DNA of 18,685 nt from assembly GCA_003155465.1 (NCBI GenBank), contig PMCR01000411.1, positions 1 to 18,685 of the forward strand. The letters are read 5' to 3'. This DNA comes from Myxococcales bacterium (GTDB lineage: Bacteria; Myxococcota; Polyangia; Fen-1088). Of the stretch, positions 1 to 6,581 are shown in pieces (positions within the stretch are counted from its first letter, which is position 1; the number at the start of each line of letters is the position of its first letter). The position numbers and the translations under genes are program-made. Under the pieces are notes generated by a model. It searched no databases, was not told the origin of the DNA, and worked only from the letters and a program-made list of their open reading frames with translations.

Positions 1-234
1 CACGTCGACCGTCACGAGCACTCCCTCTGGCACCGGCACAGTCAGCCAGACCGGCACCAGCACGTCGACCATCACGAGCACTCCCTCTGGCACCGGCACA
101 GCCAGCCAGACCGCCACCAGCACGTCGACCGTCACGGGCACTCCCTCTGGCACCAGCACGTCGACCGGCACCAGCACGTCGACCGCCACGAGCACTCCCT
201 CTGGCACCGGCACGGCCAGCCAGACCGCCACCAC
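1..234 (+). repeat. 60-bp tandem repeats encoding a Thr/Ser/Gly stalk
   Basis: Full 60-bp units lie at 1-60, 61-120 and 175-234, with a 36-bp partial unit (121-156) and an 18-bp partial unit (157-174) between them. Each unit begins with cacgtcgacc. Every length is a multiple of three, so the reading frame is kept. A full unit encodes 20 residues rich in Thr, Ser and Gly (TSTVTSTPSG followed by TGTVSQTGTS-like). The array probably continues to the left of the window. It is coding, has no unique spacers, and is not a CRISPR array. Confidence 0.93.
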
Positions 235-2203
235 CTCATCCAGTGCGACCGGCACCGGCAGCGCCTCGCTGACTGGAACGCAGACGGCCACCGCAAGCGG
301 GTCGATTCCGGTGAGCAGCGTGACTCTCAACAAGACGACGAGCCAGATCTCGGCGGGCCACACCGACGAACTCGTCGCAACCGTCCTGCCGGCCAACGCT
401 ACCAACCGAGCCGTAGCCTGGACCACCAGCAATGCAAGCGTGGCGACCGTTTCAAGCTCGGGTCTGGTCAGCGCCATCGCCGCTGGCGCGGCCACGATCA
501 CGGTCACAACCGCCGACGGTGGCAAGACAGCGACATGTGCCGTCACCGTCGTCGTCTCGGTGACCGGGGTGACCTTGAGCCCATCAACGGCAACGATCGG
601 CATCGGCCAGACTGTCACCCTGACCGCAGTGGTTGTCCCTTCGAACGCAACCAATCAAAGCCTGACCTGGTCCAGCAGCAACGCAACCGTAGCCACGATT
701 CTGGCCACCGGCGCCTCCGCTGTGGTCAGCGCCGCCGCATCGGGCAGCGCCACGATTACCGTGTCCACCCAGGAGGGCAACAAGACCGCCACCTGCACCA
801 TCACGGTGGCCACGTCCGCCCGGTGGGTTCAGACCCCGACCAGTGCCAGTGCCGCATCGAATTTCGCGTCGGTGGCGGTGGACAGCAGCGGCAATATCTA
901 TGCAGCGGGTTCCATCAAGGGCACCGGTTTGTTCGTCTTCGGCGACTCGGCGAGTGCAGCCGGGGCTTGCAGCAGCATGAACGTGCTGCTGGTAAAATAC
1001 GACTCGACGGGAACGGCAAAGTGGGCCCGCACGGTAGCTGTCGGGGAAGGAGCTTCCGCCTTCACCGGGGTGGCCACAGATGCGTCGGGCAATATCTTTG
1101 CCGTTGGCACTATCACCGGATCGGCTTCCTACGACTTCGGCGGTTCAGTAGAGGCCACGTCGCCCTACGCCTTTGGCACCAGCCTTGTGCTGGTGAAGTA
1201 CGATGCCAGCGGCACGGCGAAGTGGACGCGTACCGTGGCCGTCGGTCCAGGTGCTTCGTCGTACGCTGCAGTTGCCATCGACCCGTCAGGAAACCTGTAC
1301 GCGGTTGGCACCATCCTTGGCGATTCTCAGTACGGACTCGGTGACGGGAAGACCGTGGCTGGGACGGCCACCAGCGGCAAGAATGCCTTGCTCGTGAAGT
1401 ACAGCGCAGACGGGGCAACGCAGTGGGCACGAAGCACACAAAGCGGTAGCGGTGAGTCGGGCTTCATGGCGATCGCGCTGGACGGCGCCGGCGATCCATA
1501 CGTAGCCGGCCGCGTGGCGGGAACCCTCGCTGTCGGCCTTGGCAACGCAGTCACGGCCACCGGGACCGGCAGCTTGAATGCGTTGCTGGTGAAGTACAAT
1601 GCGGGCGGAACCGCTCAATGGGCGCGCACCTCGTTCAGCGGTGGCAACAGCTCGGACCTCACCGCCGTGGCCGCAAGCGGCACGGACAGCGTCTATGTCG
1701 CCGGCTCGATCAATGGCCACACCGCCAACGCCTTCGGCGCCGGCGTGAACGTCGCCGGGGCCTATGCGACGGGCTTCAACGTCCTCGTTCTCAAGTACGA
1801 TTCCAGCGGGACCGCGCAATGGGGGCAGTCCGTGGCCAGCGCCAGCGGGCTGTCGCGCTTCGCATCGCTGGCCTTGGATCAAGCGGGCCACCTCTATGCG
1901 GCAGGGTTTCTGGCCGGCCCGGGCTCATACGATTTGGGCAACTCGATCGTGGCCACGACCGCGTCCAATGGGAACGAAGTCCTGATGGCGAGTTATGACT
2001 TGGCAGGAATGTGTCACGGGGCGCAGACTGCCACGACCGGGTCCAGTGCTTCCGGATTCTCGGCCTTGGCCCCAGACAGCGCGTCCAACATCTACGCGGC
2101 GGGCACCATCAATGGTGCCGACGCAGTCGATTTCGGAAATTCGATATCAGCCACCGGTGCGTACCCCGGTGGGAACAACGCCGTTCTGGTGAAGTACCGA
2201 TAG
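2..2203 (+). CDS. Surface/secreted protein with Thr-rich repeats, two BIG2 Ig-like domains and an SBBP beta-propeller (3' part)
   Basis: This frame is open from the left edge (first full codon at 2) to TAG at 2201-2203, so the start lies outside the window. A GTG at 311 is an internal Val codon, not a convincing start. In order: about 103 Thr/Ser-rich residues; a BIG2 Ig-like domain (about 311-553, with TLPANAT-like and SNASVATV strands and ending near KTATCAVTV); a second BIG2 domain (about 554-808, ending KTATCTITV); then seven propeller repeats of about 60-67 residues. Each propeller repeat carries a GNIYAAG-type strand, and most carry an LLVKYD strand followed by GTAKW. The propeller ends the protein, with no anchor or sorting signal at the C-terminus. 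BIG2 and SBBP modules are typical of exported adhesin-like or cell-surface proteins, so an extracellular role is likely, but ligand and function are unknown. Confidence 0.88.
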   Translation, partial: TSTVTSTPSGTGTVSQTGTSTSTITSTPSGTGTASQTATSTSTVTGTPSGTSTSTGTSTSTATSTPSGTGTASQTATTSSSATGTGSASLTGTQTATASGSIPVSSVTLNKTTSQISAGHTDELVATVLPANATNRAVAWTTSNASVATVSSSGLVSAIAAGAATITVTTADGGKTATCAVTVVVSVTGVTLSPSTATIGIGQTVTLTAVVVPSNATNQSLTWSSSNATVATILATGASAVVSAAASGSATITVSTQEGNKTATCTITVATSARWVQTPTSASAASNFASVAVDSSGNIYAAGSIKGTGLFVFGDSASAAGACSSMNVLLVKYDSTGTAKWARTVAVGEGASAFTGVATDASGNIFAVGTITGSASYDFGGSVEATSPYAFGTSLVLVKYDASGTAKWTRTVAVGPGASSYAAVAIDPSGNLYAVGTILGDSQYGLGDGKTVAGTATSGKNALLVKYSADGATQWARSTQSGSGESGFMAIALDGAGDPYVAGRVAGTLAVGLGNAVTATGTGSLNALLVKYNAGGTAQWARTSFSGGNSSDLTAVAASGTDSVYVAGSINGHTANAFGAGVNVAGAYATGFNVLVLKYDSSGTAQWGQSVASASGLSRFASLALDQAGHLYAAGFLAGPGSYDLGNSIVATTASNGNEVLMASYDLAGMCHGAQTATTGSSASGFSALAPDSASNIYAAGTINGADAVDFGNSISATGAYPGGNNAVLVKYR

Positions 2204-2208
2204 CCGGG

Positions 2209-2224
2209 CCATCCGCGCGGATGG
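2209..2224. other. 16-bp perfect palindrome just after the stop codon
   Basis: CCATCCGCGCGGATGG is a perfect inverted repeat starting five bases after the TAG of the surface-protein gene. As RNA it could form a six-pair stem with a GCGC loop. No T-run follows, so it is not a standard intrinsic terminator. It could be a 3'-end stabilising hairpin, part of a Rho-dependent end, or a protein-binding site. Confidence 0.5.
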
Positions 2225-2287
2225 GGTCCAAGCGTGGGCCTCTGCCCTAGAGCGCCAACGTCATGGGTCCAAATTGGGTTGGGAGAT

Positions 2288-2311
2288 TGCGCGTGCGCGC
2301 GCGCGTGTGCG
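2288..2311. other. 24-nt alternating purine-pyrimidine (Z-DNA-prone) tract
   Basis: The stretch TGCGCGTGCGCGCGCGCGTG plus TGCG is uninterrupted alternating pyrimidine/purine, mostly CG and TG steps, which is the composition known to favour left-handed Z-DNA under negative supercoiling. It lies 13 bases upstream of the GTG start of the BtaA-like gene, where a promoter or leader would be. No -35/-10 pair or Shine-Dalgarno is evident beside it. A functional role is inference. Confidence 0.5.
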
Positions 2312-2324
2312 ATAACCTGCTTTC

Positions 2325-3584
2325 GTGTCCAAGACAGTCGCCCTCGACACCGAAGAGACGCCCGCACTCCCGCAGGTCAGGCCCGAGGCATGGCCTGGCC
2401 AACCTGGCGCACAAGGCCCACCGTCGGCGCTGGTCGCGGTTGGCTCCGACGCCGTCTCGCCTCGACCCATTGAAAAGCCGGGACGTGGCATTCTGTGGCA
2501 TCGCTATCGCGATCGCATCAGCTACTCCTCGTGCAATGAGGACTCGGGCAGCGAGGTCCAGGTGCTGATTCCTCATGCGAGCAAACGCCTGGTGTCGATC
2601 TGTGCCAGCGGCGGCCGCGTGCTGAACCTTCTGCAGCAGGGGGCCGAGGAAGTCTGGGCGGTCGACGTGAATCCTTCGCAGACCCACCTGCTTGAGCTCA
2701 AGGTCGCCGGGCTGCGGGCTCTCGGCCACGCCGACTTCCTGTCGTTCCTGGGTGTGCGGGCCTCGCAGCGGCGACTCGACGTCTACGATTCGCTGCGGCC
2801 CGGGCTGTCCGTTGGCGCCCGGGCCTACTTCGACGGCAAGCCATTTCTCGTCGAGCGCGGCGTCCTCTATCAAGGCAGCCTGGAACGCTTCTTGGCGCGC
2901 TACGTGGCGAACGCAGCCCGCCTGCTGCGTCCCCGCTGGGTGCGTCGGCTTTTCGCCTGCACCGATCTGGCGGAGCAGCGGCGCCTGCTGCCTGGCTGGC
3001 ACGGCCCGTTCTGGGGCCTGGTGGCCAAGACCATTTGCCGCCGCTGCTTCTTCCGCTTCTTCTCGCACGAGCCCGGCTTCTGGCGCTACCTTCCGCCTGA
3101 ACTCAGGTTGCACGAACGCATCTTTGGAAATATCGAACGCTATCTCGACCATCACCTGGCACGGGAGAACCACCTGCTCTGGCTGGTGTTTTTCGGCCGC
3201 TACGGCGACGAGCGCGTGATGCCCGAGTATCTGCGCGAGGACGGCTTTGCCCGCATCAAGCACACCCTCCGCAGCGTGCGGCTCAACGTCGTCAACGGAG
3301 ACATCGCCGGGATTCTGCGTGCGGCACCGCCGCGGCACTTCGACGGATACTCGATTTCCGATATTTCGGCCTATCTCTCGCACGAGGCATTCGGGCAGAC
3401 CATCGAGCAGGTCGTGCGCACCGCGCGGCCAGGGGCTCGCCTCTGCTCGCGGGGCGTCTTCTACCACCGCCCATTCCTTCCCGAGCACGCCAGCCGGCTT
3501 GCCCGCGACCACGCGGTCGAAGAGCGGCTGGAGAAGGATGACCACGCTATGGTGCACGCCTTCGCCGCGGCGGAGATCCGGTGA
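2325..3584 (+). CDS. BtaA-like (DUF3419) S-adenosylmethionine:diacylglycerol 3-amino-3-carboxypropyl transferase family protein
   Basis: A 419-residue protein. After a Pro/Ala-rich, poorly conserved N-terminus of about 55 residues comes a segment ISYSSCNED (65-73) like the ISYSQCWED of BtaA. An SAM-binding motif follows (SICASGGRVL, 91-100), then AVDVNPSQTHLLELK (112-126), the hallmark of the family, and a later DGYSISDISAYLS region (from about 340) and ARPGARL strand. BtaA moves the aminocarboxypropyl group of SAM onto diacylglycerol, the first step of betaine-lipid synthesis. The partner methyltransferase (BtaB) is not in this window, so the product could be another homoserine-type lipid. 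GTG 2325 is the only start-type codon near the 5' limit (in-frame TAA at 2313-2315) and has no clear Shine-Dalgarno. The stop overlaps the next gene by four bases. Confidence 0.75.
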   Translation: MSKTVALDTEETPALPQVRPEAWPGQPGAQGPPSALVAVGSDAVSPRPIEKPGRGILWHRYRDRISYSSCNEDSGSEVQVLIPHASKRLVSICASGGRVLNLLQQGAEEVWAVDVNPSQTHLLELKVAGLRALGHADFLSFLGVRASQRRLDVYDSLRPGLSVGARAYFDGKPFLVERGVLYQGSLERFLARYVANAARLLRPRWVRRLFACTDLAEQRRLLPGWHGPFWGLVAKTICRRCFFRFFSHEPGFWRYLPPELRLHERIFGNIERYLDHHLARENHLLWLVFFGRYGDERVMPEYLREDGFARIKHTLRSVRLNVVNGDIAGILRAAPPRHFDGYSISDISAYLSHEAFGQTIEQVVRTARPGARLCSRGVFYHRPFLPEHASRLARDHAVEERLEKDDHAMVHAFAAAEIR

Positions 3585-3796
3585 CCGGCGTGGGTCTGTT
3601 CCTCGACAAGCTGCACCGGCAGCCCGGCCGCGCCCTTTGGGACTTGACCCTCGACTACGCGACCTACGTGGGCATGTGCCTGTTCTTCATCTGGCTGTGG
3701 GCCATGCGCGGCCCGCTTCGGCTGCTGGGTGGCAGGGCCAGTCGCACCGCAACCCGGGTCCTGGTCGACGCGGTGGCACGCGTGGCGCGTGGCTAG
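3581..3796 (+). CDS. Small membrane protein (71 aa) between the BtaA-like gene and psd
   Basis: The GTG start at 3581 overlaps the stop of the BtaA-like gene (GTGA), suggesting translational coupling. The product has a charged N-terminus, one hydrophobic segment around residues 26-42 (ATYVGMCLFFIWLWAM) and a basic C-terminus. I recognise no family. It ends in TAG at 3794-3796 and the psd start follows in the same frame two codons later, so it could also be the membrane-anchoring N-terminal part of the decarboxylase separated by an amber codon. Phosphatidylserine decarboxylases of this short type usually carry N-terminal hydrophobic segments, which the downstream ORF lacks. Confidence 0.55.
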   Translation: MTGVGLFLDKLHRQPGRALWDLTLDYATYVGMCLFFIWLWAMRGPLRLLGGRASRTATRVLVDAVARVARG

Positions 3797-3802
3797 ATAC
3801 TG

Positions 3803-4450
3803 ATGGACCCGGCCTCGTTCCTTTTCTGGCGCTTCCACTCCTTCTTCCGCGATCCGGAGCGCCGCCCTCCGGCTGGCCCGGTCGTGCTTGCACCTGCCGA
3901 CGGCCGTGTGCTCTACGTTTCCGAGGTCGCGCCCGATACCATGCCGACGGTGGTCAAGAATGGAACCGCGATCCCGGTCACCGACGCGCCTTTCGTGGGT
4001 CCCGGCGAGCGGCCTGGTGTGCTGATTGGCATCTACATGTTCCCTTGGTCGGTTCACGTGAACCGAGCGCCCATCGGCGGCAAGGTGACGCATGTGAATG
4101 CACGTCCGGCTCGCCACGAGAATCGGTCGATGGCACGCGCCCTCATGCACATCATATGGCGCCTGCCCATCACCGACGAGGTGCGCGCTTCGGTGGCCGA
4201 GAATGCTCGCAACACCATCGTCATCGAGGGGGACCTGTCGGTGGCCATGGTCCAGATCGCGGATCGCTACGTGCGCCAGGTGGACTGCTTCGTGCATCCG
4301 GGCGACCAGATCGAGCGCGGCCAGCGCGTCGGAATGATTCGCATGGGATCGCAGTGCGACGTTTTTCTGCGGCAGATCCCCGGGCTGCAAGTGCTCTGCC
4401 GGCCGGGCGATCGCACGCGCGCGGGCGAGACGATCCTGGCGCGGTACTAG
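3803..4450 (+). CDS. psd: Phosphatidylserine decarboxylase proenzyme (short, PSD-A type)
   Basis: Converts phosphatidylserine to phosphatidylethanolamine at the inner membrane using a pyruvoyl group made by self-cleavage. The 215-residue product has FFRDPER at 14-20, PADGRV at 31-36, the conserved HVNR motif at 85-88, and Gly182-Ser183 within RMGSQCDVF, where cleavage would give the small alpha chain with its pyruvoyl terminus. The short, archaeal-like class uses such a GS site. The ORF starts close to the FFRDPER motif, so the usual N-terminal membrane helices are missing from it; a small membrane ORF lies in the same frame just upstream. No clear Shine-Dalgarno precedes ATG 3803, so translation may depend on termination of that ORF. 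The gene converges with the START-domain gene, with six bases between the two stop codons. Confidence 0.9.
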   Translation: MDPASFLFWRFHSFFRDPERRPPAGPVVLAPADGRVLYVSEVAPDTMPTVVKNGTAIPVTDAPFVGPGERPGVLIGIYMFPWSVHVNRAPIGGKVTHVNARPARHENRSMARALMHIIWRLPITDEVRASVAENARNTIVIEGDLSVAMVQIADRYVRQVDCFVHPGDQIERGQRVGMIRMGSQCDVFLRQIPGLQVLCRPGDRTRAGETILARY

Positions 4451-4456
4451 CCTCCT

Positions 4457-5137
4457 CTACTCCAGCAAGCCGGCCTTCTCCAGCAACGCTTTCACCTCTC
4501 CATTGTCCGGGACATTGGCCTTTCGCACCTGGGCGCGCAGACCCATGATGGTGGTGTGGGCCCAGGATTTCTGGACCAGGTTGACCAGCCATTTCGGGAT
4601 CGAGCCCTTTGGGTCGGTGTGAACTTCGGCAACCACGCGCGTGCGCCGGCCATGATCTTGCGGAATCAAGGCAAAAGCGCTGGACAGGACCTCGCCGCGT
4701 ACCAGGCCAGTTGCCCGCACCGACGAGTCTTCCACCGAGCGGGCCCGGAGCACCATCTGCTTCTTCACGGCGTCGATCTCCACCCATGACTCGATTACGA
4801 AATCCCGATCGGTCAGTGGGAAGGGTGTCGCGGCCCGCTCATACTCCACGTAATGGAGGGCACTCGTGGCCCGGATCCTGCGCGCTTCGGCCACCCTGTC
4901 CATCCACTGCGGCAGGCGCACAGTATCCATGAGGACGCTGGCCACGTGCAGGATGGGGGCCTCCACGACCGCTTCGCCCCGGATGGCAATGACCGGGCTG
5001 CCCGCCACCTCGCGCCGGTAGGTGACAATGTCATCCTTGCTCCCTACAAGCTCCCACTTTTCGCCCTGCGCGCCGGCGAACAGGGCCAAGGGAACGACCG
5101 ACACGACGACAGTGATTGCCCAAGAGAGATGGTTCAT
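4457..5137 (-). CDS. Secreted START-domain (SRPBCC fold) lipid-binding protein
   Basis: A 226-residue protein. Residues 1-24 are a signal peptide (hydrophobic SWAITVVVSVVPLALFAGA, then QGEKWELV), so it is probably periplasmic. The rest fits the START helix-grip fold: a KDDIVTYRREV strand, AVVEAPILHVASVL, an LPQWMDRVAEAR helix, TPFPLTDRDFVIES in the domain centre, GRRTRVVAEVHTDPKG, and a C-terminal helix with PKWLVNLVQKSW. Such proteins bind a hydrophobic ligand, often a lipid, in a deep cavity. Close relatives are, as I remember, common in Myxococcota. It faces psd and the BtaA-like gene, which suggests but does not prove a lipid role. A TATACT box (plus coordinates 5146-5151) lies eight bases before ATG 5137, so a nearly leaderless transcript is possible, though no good -35 was seen. 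Confidence 0.8.
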   Translation of the reverse strand: MNHLSWAITVVVSVVPLALFAGAQGEKWELVGSKDDIVTYRREVAGSPVIAIRGEAVVEAPILHVASVLMDTVRLPQWMDRVAEARRIRATSALHYVEYERAATPFPLTDRDFVIESWVEIDAVKKQMVLRARSVEDSSVRATGLVRGEVLSSAFALIPQDHGRRTRVVAEVHTDPKGSIPKWLVNLVQKSWAHTTIMGLRAQVRKANVPDNGEVKALLEKAGLLE

Positions 5138-5299
5138 CGCGCACCAGTATAGATCACGTCACCAACCTGGCGACCCCGTGTCAGATGCCGGTTGTCCAGC
5201 CTGGGTCTGCGCCAGATTTCTGGCGCGGGGGAGGACACGCCTCTCGCCCCGTAGTGCACAGCGGGACCAGAGCCCAACTTGGCGCGGCTGCTGGAGAAA

Positions 5300-5716
5300 C
5301 TACCTGCGGCTGCGGAGCAAGGTCGCGACTTCGTCCATCGCCTTGTGCTCCGTCAGCCTTTCGGCCACCCGCATCTCGCTGCGACGCACTTCAAGAACCC
5401 GGCGCAGGGCTTCGGCGCGGGTGCGCGCGCCCACGAAGCGCGCACGCGAAACACCTAGTTTCTCCTCGGCAGCACGCCTTTCTAGTTCCGCCCGCCGCGC
5501 GTCCTGGAGCGCCCGGATGTGTGCGAATTCGATGATGGTCCAGTCGGCGGCGCTGCCGCTGCGCCGCTCGTCGGTGAGCGCACGTTTGGCCGCCTCGCGA
5601 ACCGCATCCGCGGTTTGCAGGGCCAGGCGCTGGGCCTCGGCAAGGGTCATTCGCGCACGATCCTCGTCGACTTCTCGGACCCTGACAGCGGCGTCGAGAC
5701 GCGTTCTGGGGCTCAC
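5300..5716 (-). CDS. fliJ: FliJ, coiled-coil flagellar type III export protein
   Basis: FliJ links the export ATPase (FliI/FliH) to the export gate FlhA and helps recycle chaperones. The 138-residue product is nearly all charged helix, with the family's start (RLDAAVRVREVDEDRAR at 6-22) and its closing helix (ARTRAEALRRVLEVRR and later EHKAMDEVATLL). The length matches FliJ (about 140-150). The start is GTG, preceded by GGAG five bases upstream (minus strand, complement of 5722-5725); an ATG slightly upstream runs into a stop after four codons. It usually follows fliI, but here it stands alone, followed by the START gene 162 bp downstream and divergent from flgF. Its promoter was not identified. 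Sequence conservation in FliJ is low, so the call rests on length, coiled-coil character, end motifs and context. Confidence 0.75.
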   Translation of the reverse strand: MSPRTRLDAAVRVREVDEDRARMTLAEAQRLALQTADAVREAAKRALTDERRSGSAADWTIIEFAHIRALQDARRAELERRAAEEKLGVSRARFVGARTRAEALRRVLEVRRSEMRVAERLTEHKAMDEVATLLRSRR

Positions 5717-5805
5717 AACTTCTCCATCGGAACAAACCGGGGAAAACTGAACCCCTTGCTCTGGATTTCAACACAGAGAGAACCGAGGACACGGAGGCGA
5801 ACCGC

Positions 5806-5820
5806 TGGCACCGGACTTGC
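5806..5820 (+). promoter_or_regulatory. Sigma-54 (RpoN) promoter of the flgF operon
   Basis: TGGCAC (5806-5811), five bases (CGGAC), TTGC (5817-5820): an exact match to the -24/-12 consensus, with GG and GC separated by ten bases. The transcription start would be near 5832, about 16 bases before the GTG of flgF, leaving AAGAGG (5834-5839) as ribosome binding site in the short leader. A sigma-54 promoter requires an enhancer-binding activator such as an FlrC/FleQ-type protein, not encoded here. This makes the rod/ring genes a sigma-54-dependent class. Confidence 0.9.
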
Positions 5821-5847
5821 TTTGTCAGCAGGCAAGAGGTACGCAAA

Positions 5848-6558
5848 GTGGCCGATGGAATATATGTAGGAATGTCTGGCGCGGTGGCGCGCGCCGCCCA
5901 GCTCGACTCCATAGCTGACAATCTGGCTAATACTGAGACGCCCGGCTTCAAGGCCACGCGCCCGGCCTTTCGCGCTTTCTTGCCGGCCGGACCCACCGAC
6001 AAGGTCATGACTGGCGCGGTGTCCACCGGGGTGGATCTGCGACCAGGCCCCACCAACACCACTGACAACCCCCTCGACGTGGTGCCCGACGGTGACGCCT
6101 ATCTTGGCGTGCGGTTGTCGAATGGCCAGATTGCGTACACGCGCAATGGGCACCTTGAGCTTGGCCCCGACGGTGAGTTGCTCGCCTCGGGTTTGCCGGT
6201 GTTGGGTCGTTCGGGCGAGCCGGTCAGCGTGCCAGCGGGCGCCGACCCGCACATCGAGACCAACGGCGATGTGGTCGTGGGCCGCGGCACCGTGGTGGAC
6301 ACCCTGGCGCTCTACCAGGCACAGGGGCCCATGGACAAGATCGCACCCACCCTGCTCCAACCCGCGGCTGGTTCCAGCGTCAGCGTGGCGGATGATGCCA
6401 CCCTGCGAGTGGGTGAGCTGGAGATGGGCAACGTAAGCGCACTGGATTCCACAGTCCAGATGATCAATGCGCAACGCCAGTTCGACATGGCCATGCAGGC
6501 CATTCAGACCTATCGAAAAATGGACGACCGCGCCACCCAAGTGGGGCTGGTCAAATGA
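5848..6558 (+). CDS. flgF: Flagellar basal-body rod protein FlgF
   Basis: A proximal-rod component of the flagellar basal body, exported through the flagellar type III system. The 236-residue protein has the N-terminal rod/hook/axial signature (QLDSIADNLANTETPGFK, about residues 17-34) and the C-terminal axial helix (NVSALDSTVQMINAQRQFDM, then YRKMDDRAT), the pair that forms the coiled-coil domain of all axial proteins. The length and central region match FlgF rather than the longer FlgG. GTG 5848 is chosen because AAGAGG lies eight bases upstream, just after the sigma-54 start site; the neighbouring ATG at 5853 hits a stop after three codons. It is the first gene of the long flagellar cluster and flgG follows after 23 bases. 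Confidence 0.93.
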   Translation: MADGIYVGMSGAVARAAQLDSIADNLANTETPGFKATRPAFRAFLPAGPTDKVMTGAVSTGVDLRPGPTNTTDNPLDVVPDGDAYLGVRLSNGQIAYTRNGHLELGPDGELLASGLPVLGRSGEPVSVPAGADPHIETNGDVVVGRGTVVDTLALYQAQGPMDKIAPTLLQPAAGSSVSVADDATLRVGELEMGNVSALDSTVQMINAQRQFDMAMQAIQTYRKMDDRATQVGLVK

Positions 6559-6581
6559 GGGAGATTCACTAGGGGGAGCCC

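Noticed and set aside
1..234. CRISPR array
   Set aside because: Units abut without unique spacers and encode an in-frame Thr/Ser-rich protein segment.
2247..3557. 436-codon open frame on the minus strand opposite the BtaA-like gene
   Set aside because: Its product has no recognisable domains. It mirrors the plus-strand gene, which has clear family motifs; long antisense frames are common in GC-rich DNA.
3247..4548. 433-codon plus-strand frame spanning the BtaA-like gene end, small membrane gene and psd
   Set aside because: Low-complexity Arg/Pro/Ala-rich product covering three better-supported genes in another frame.
5713..6540. 275-codon minus-strand frame opposite flgF
   Set aside because: flgF is clear on the plus strand; the antisense product is His/Gly-rich without known motifs.
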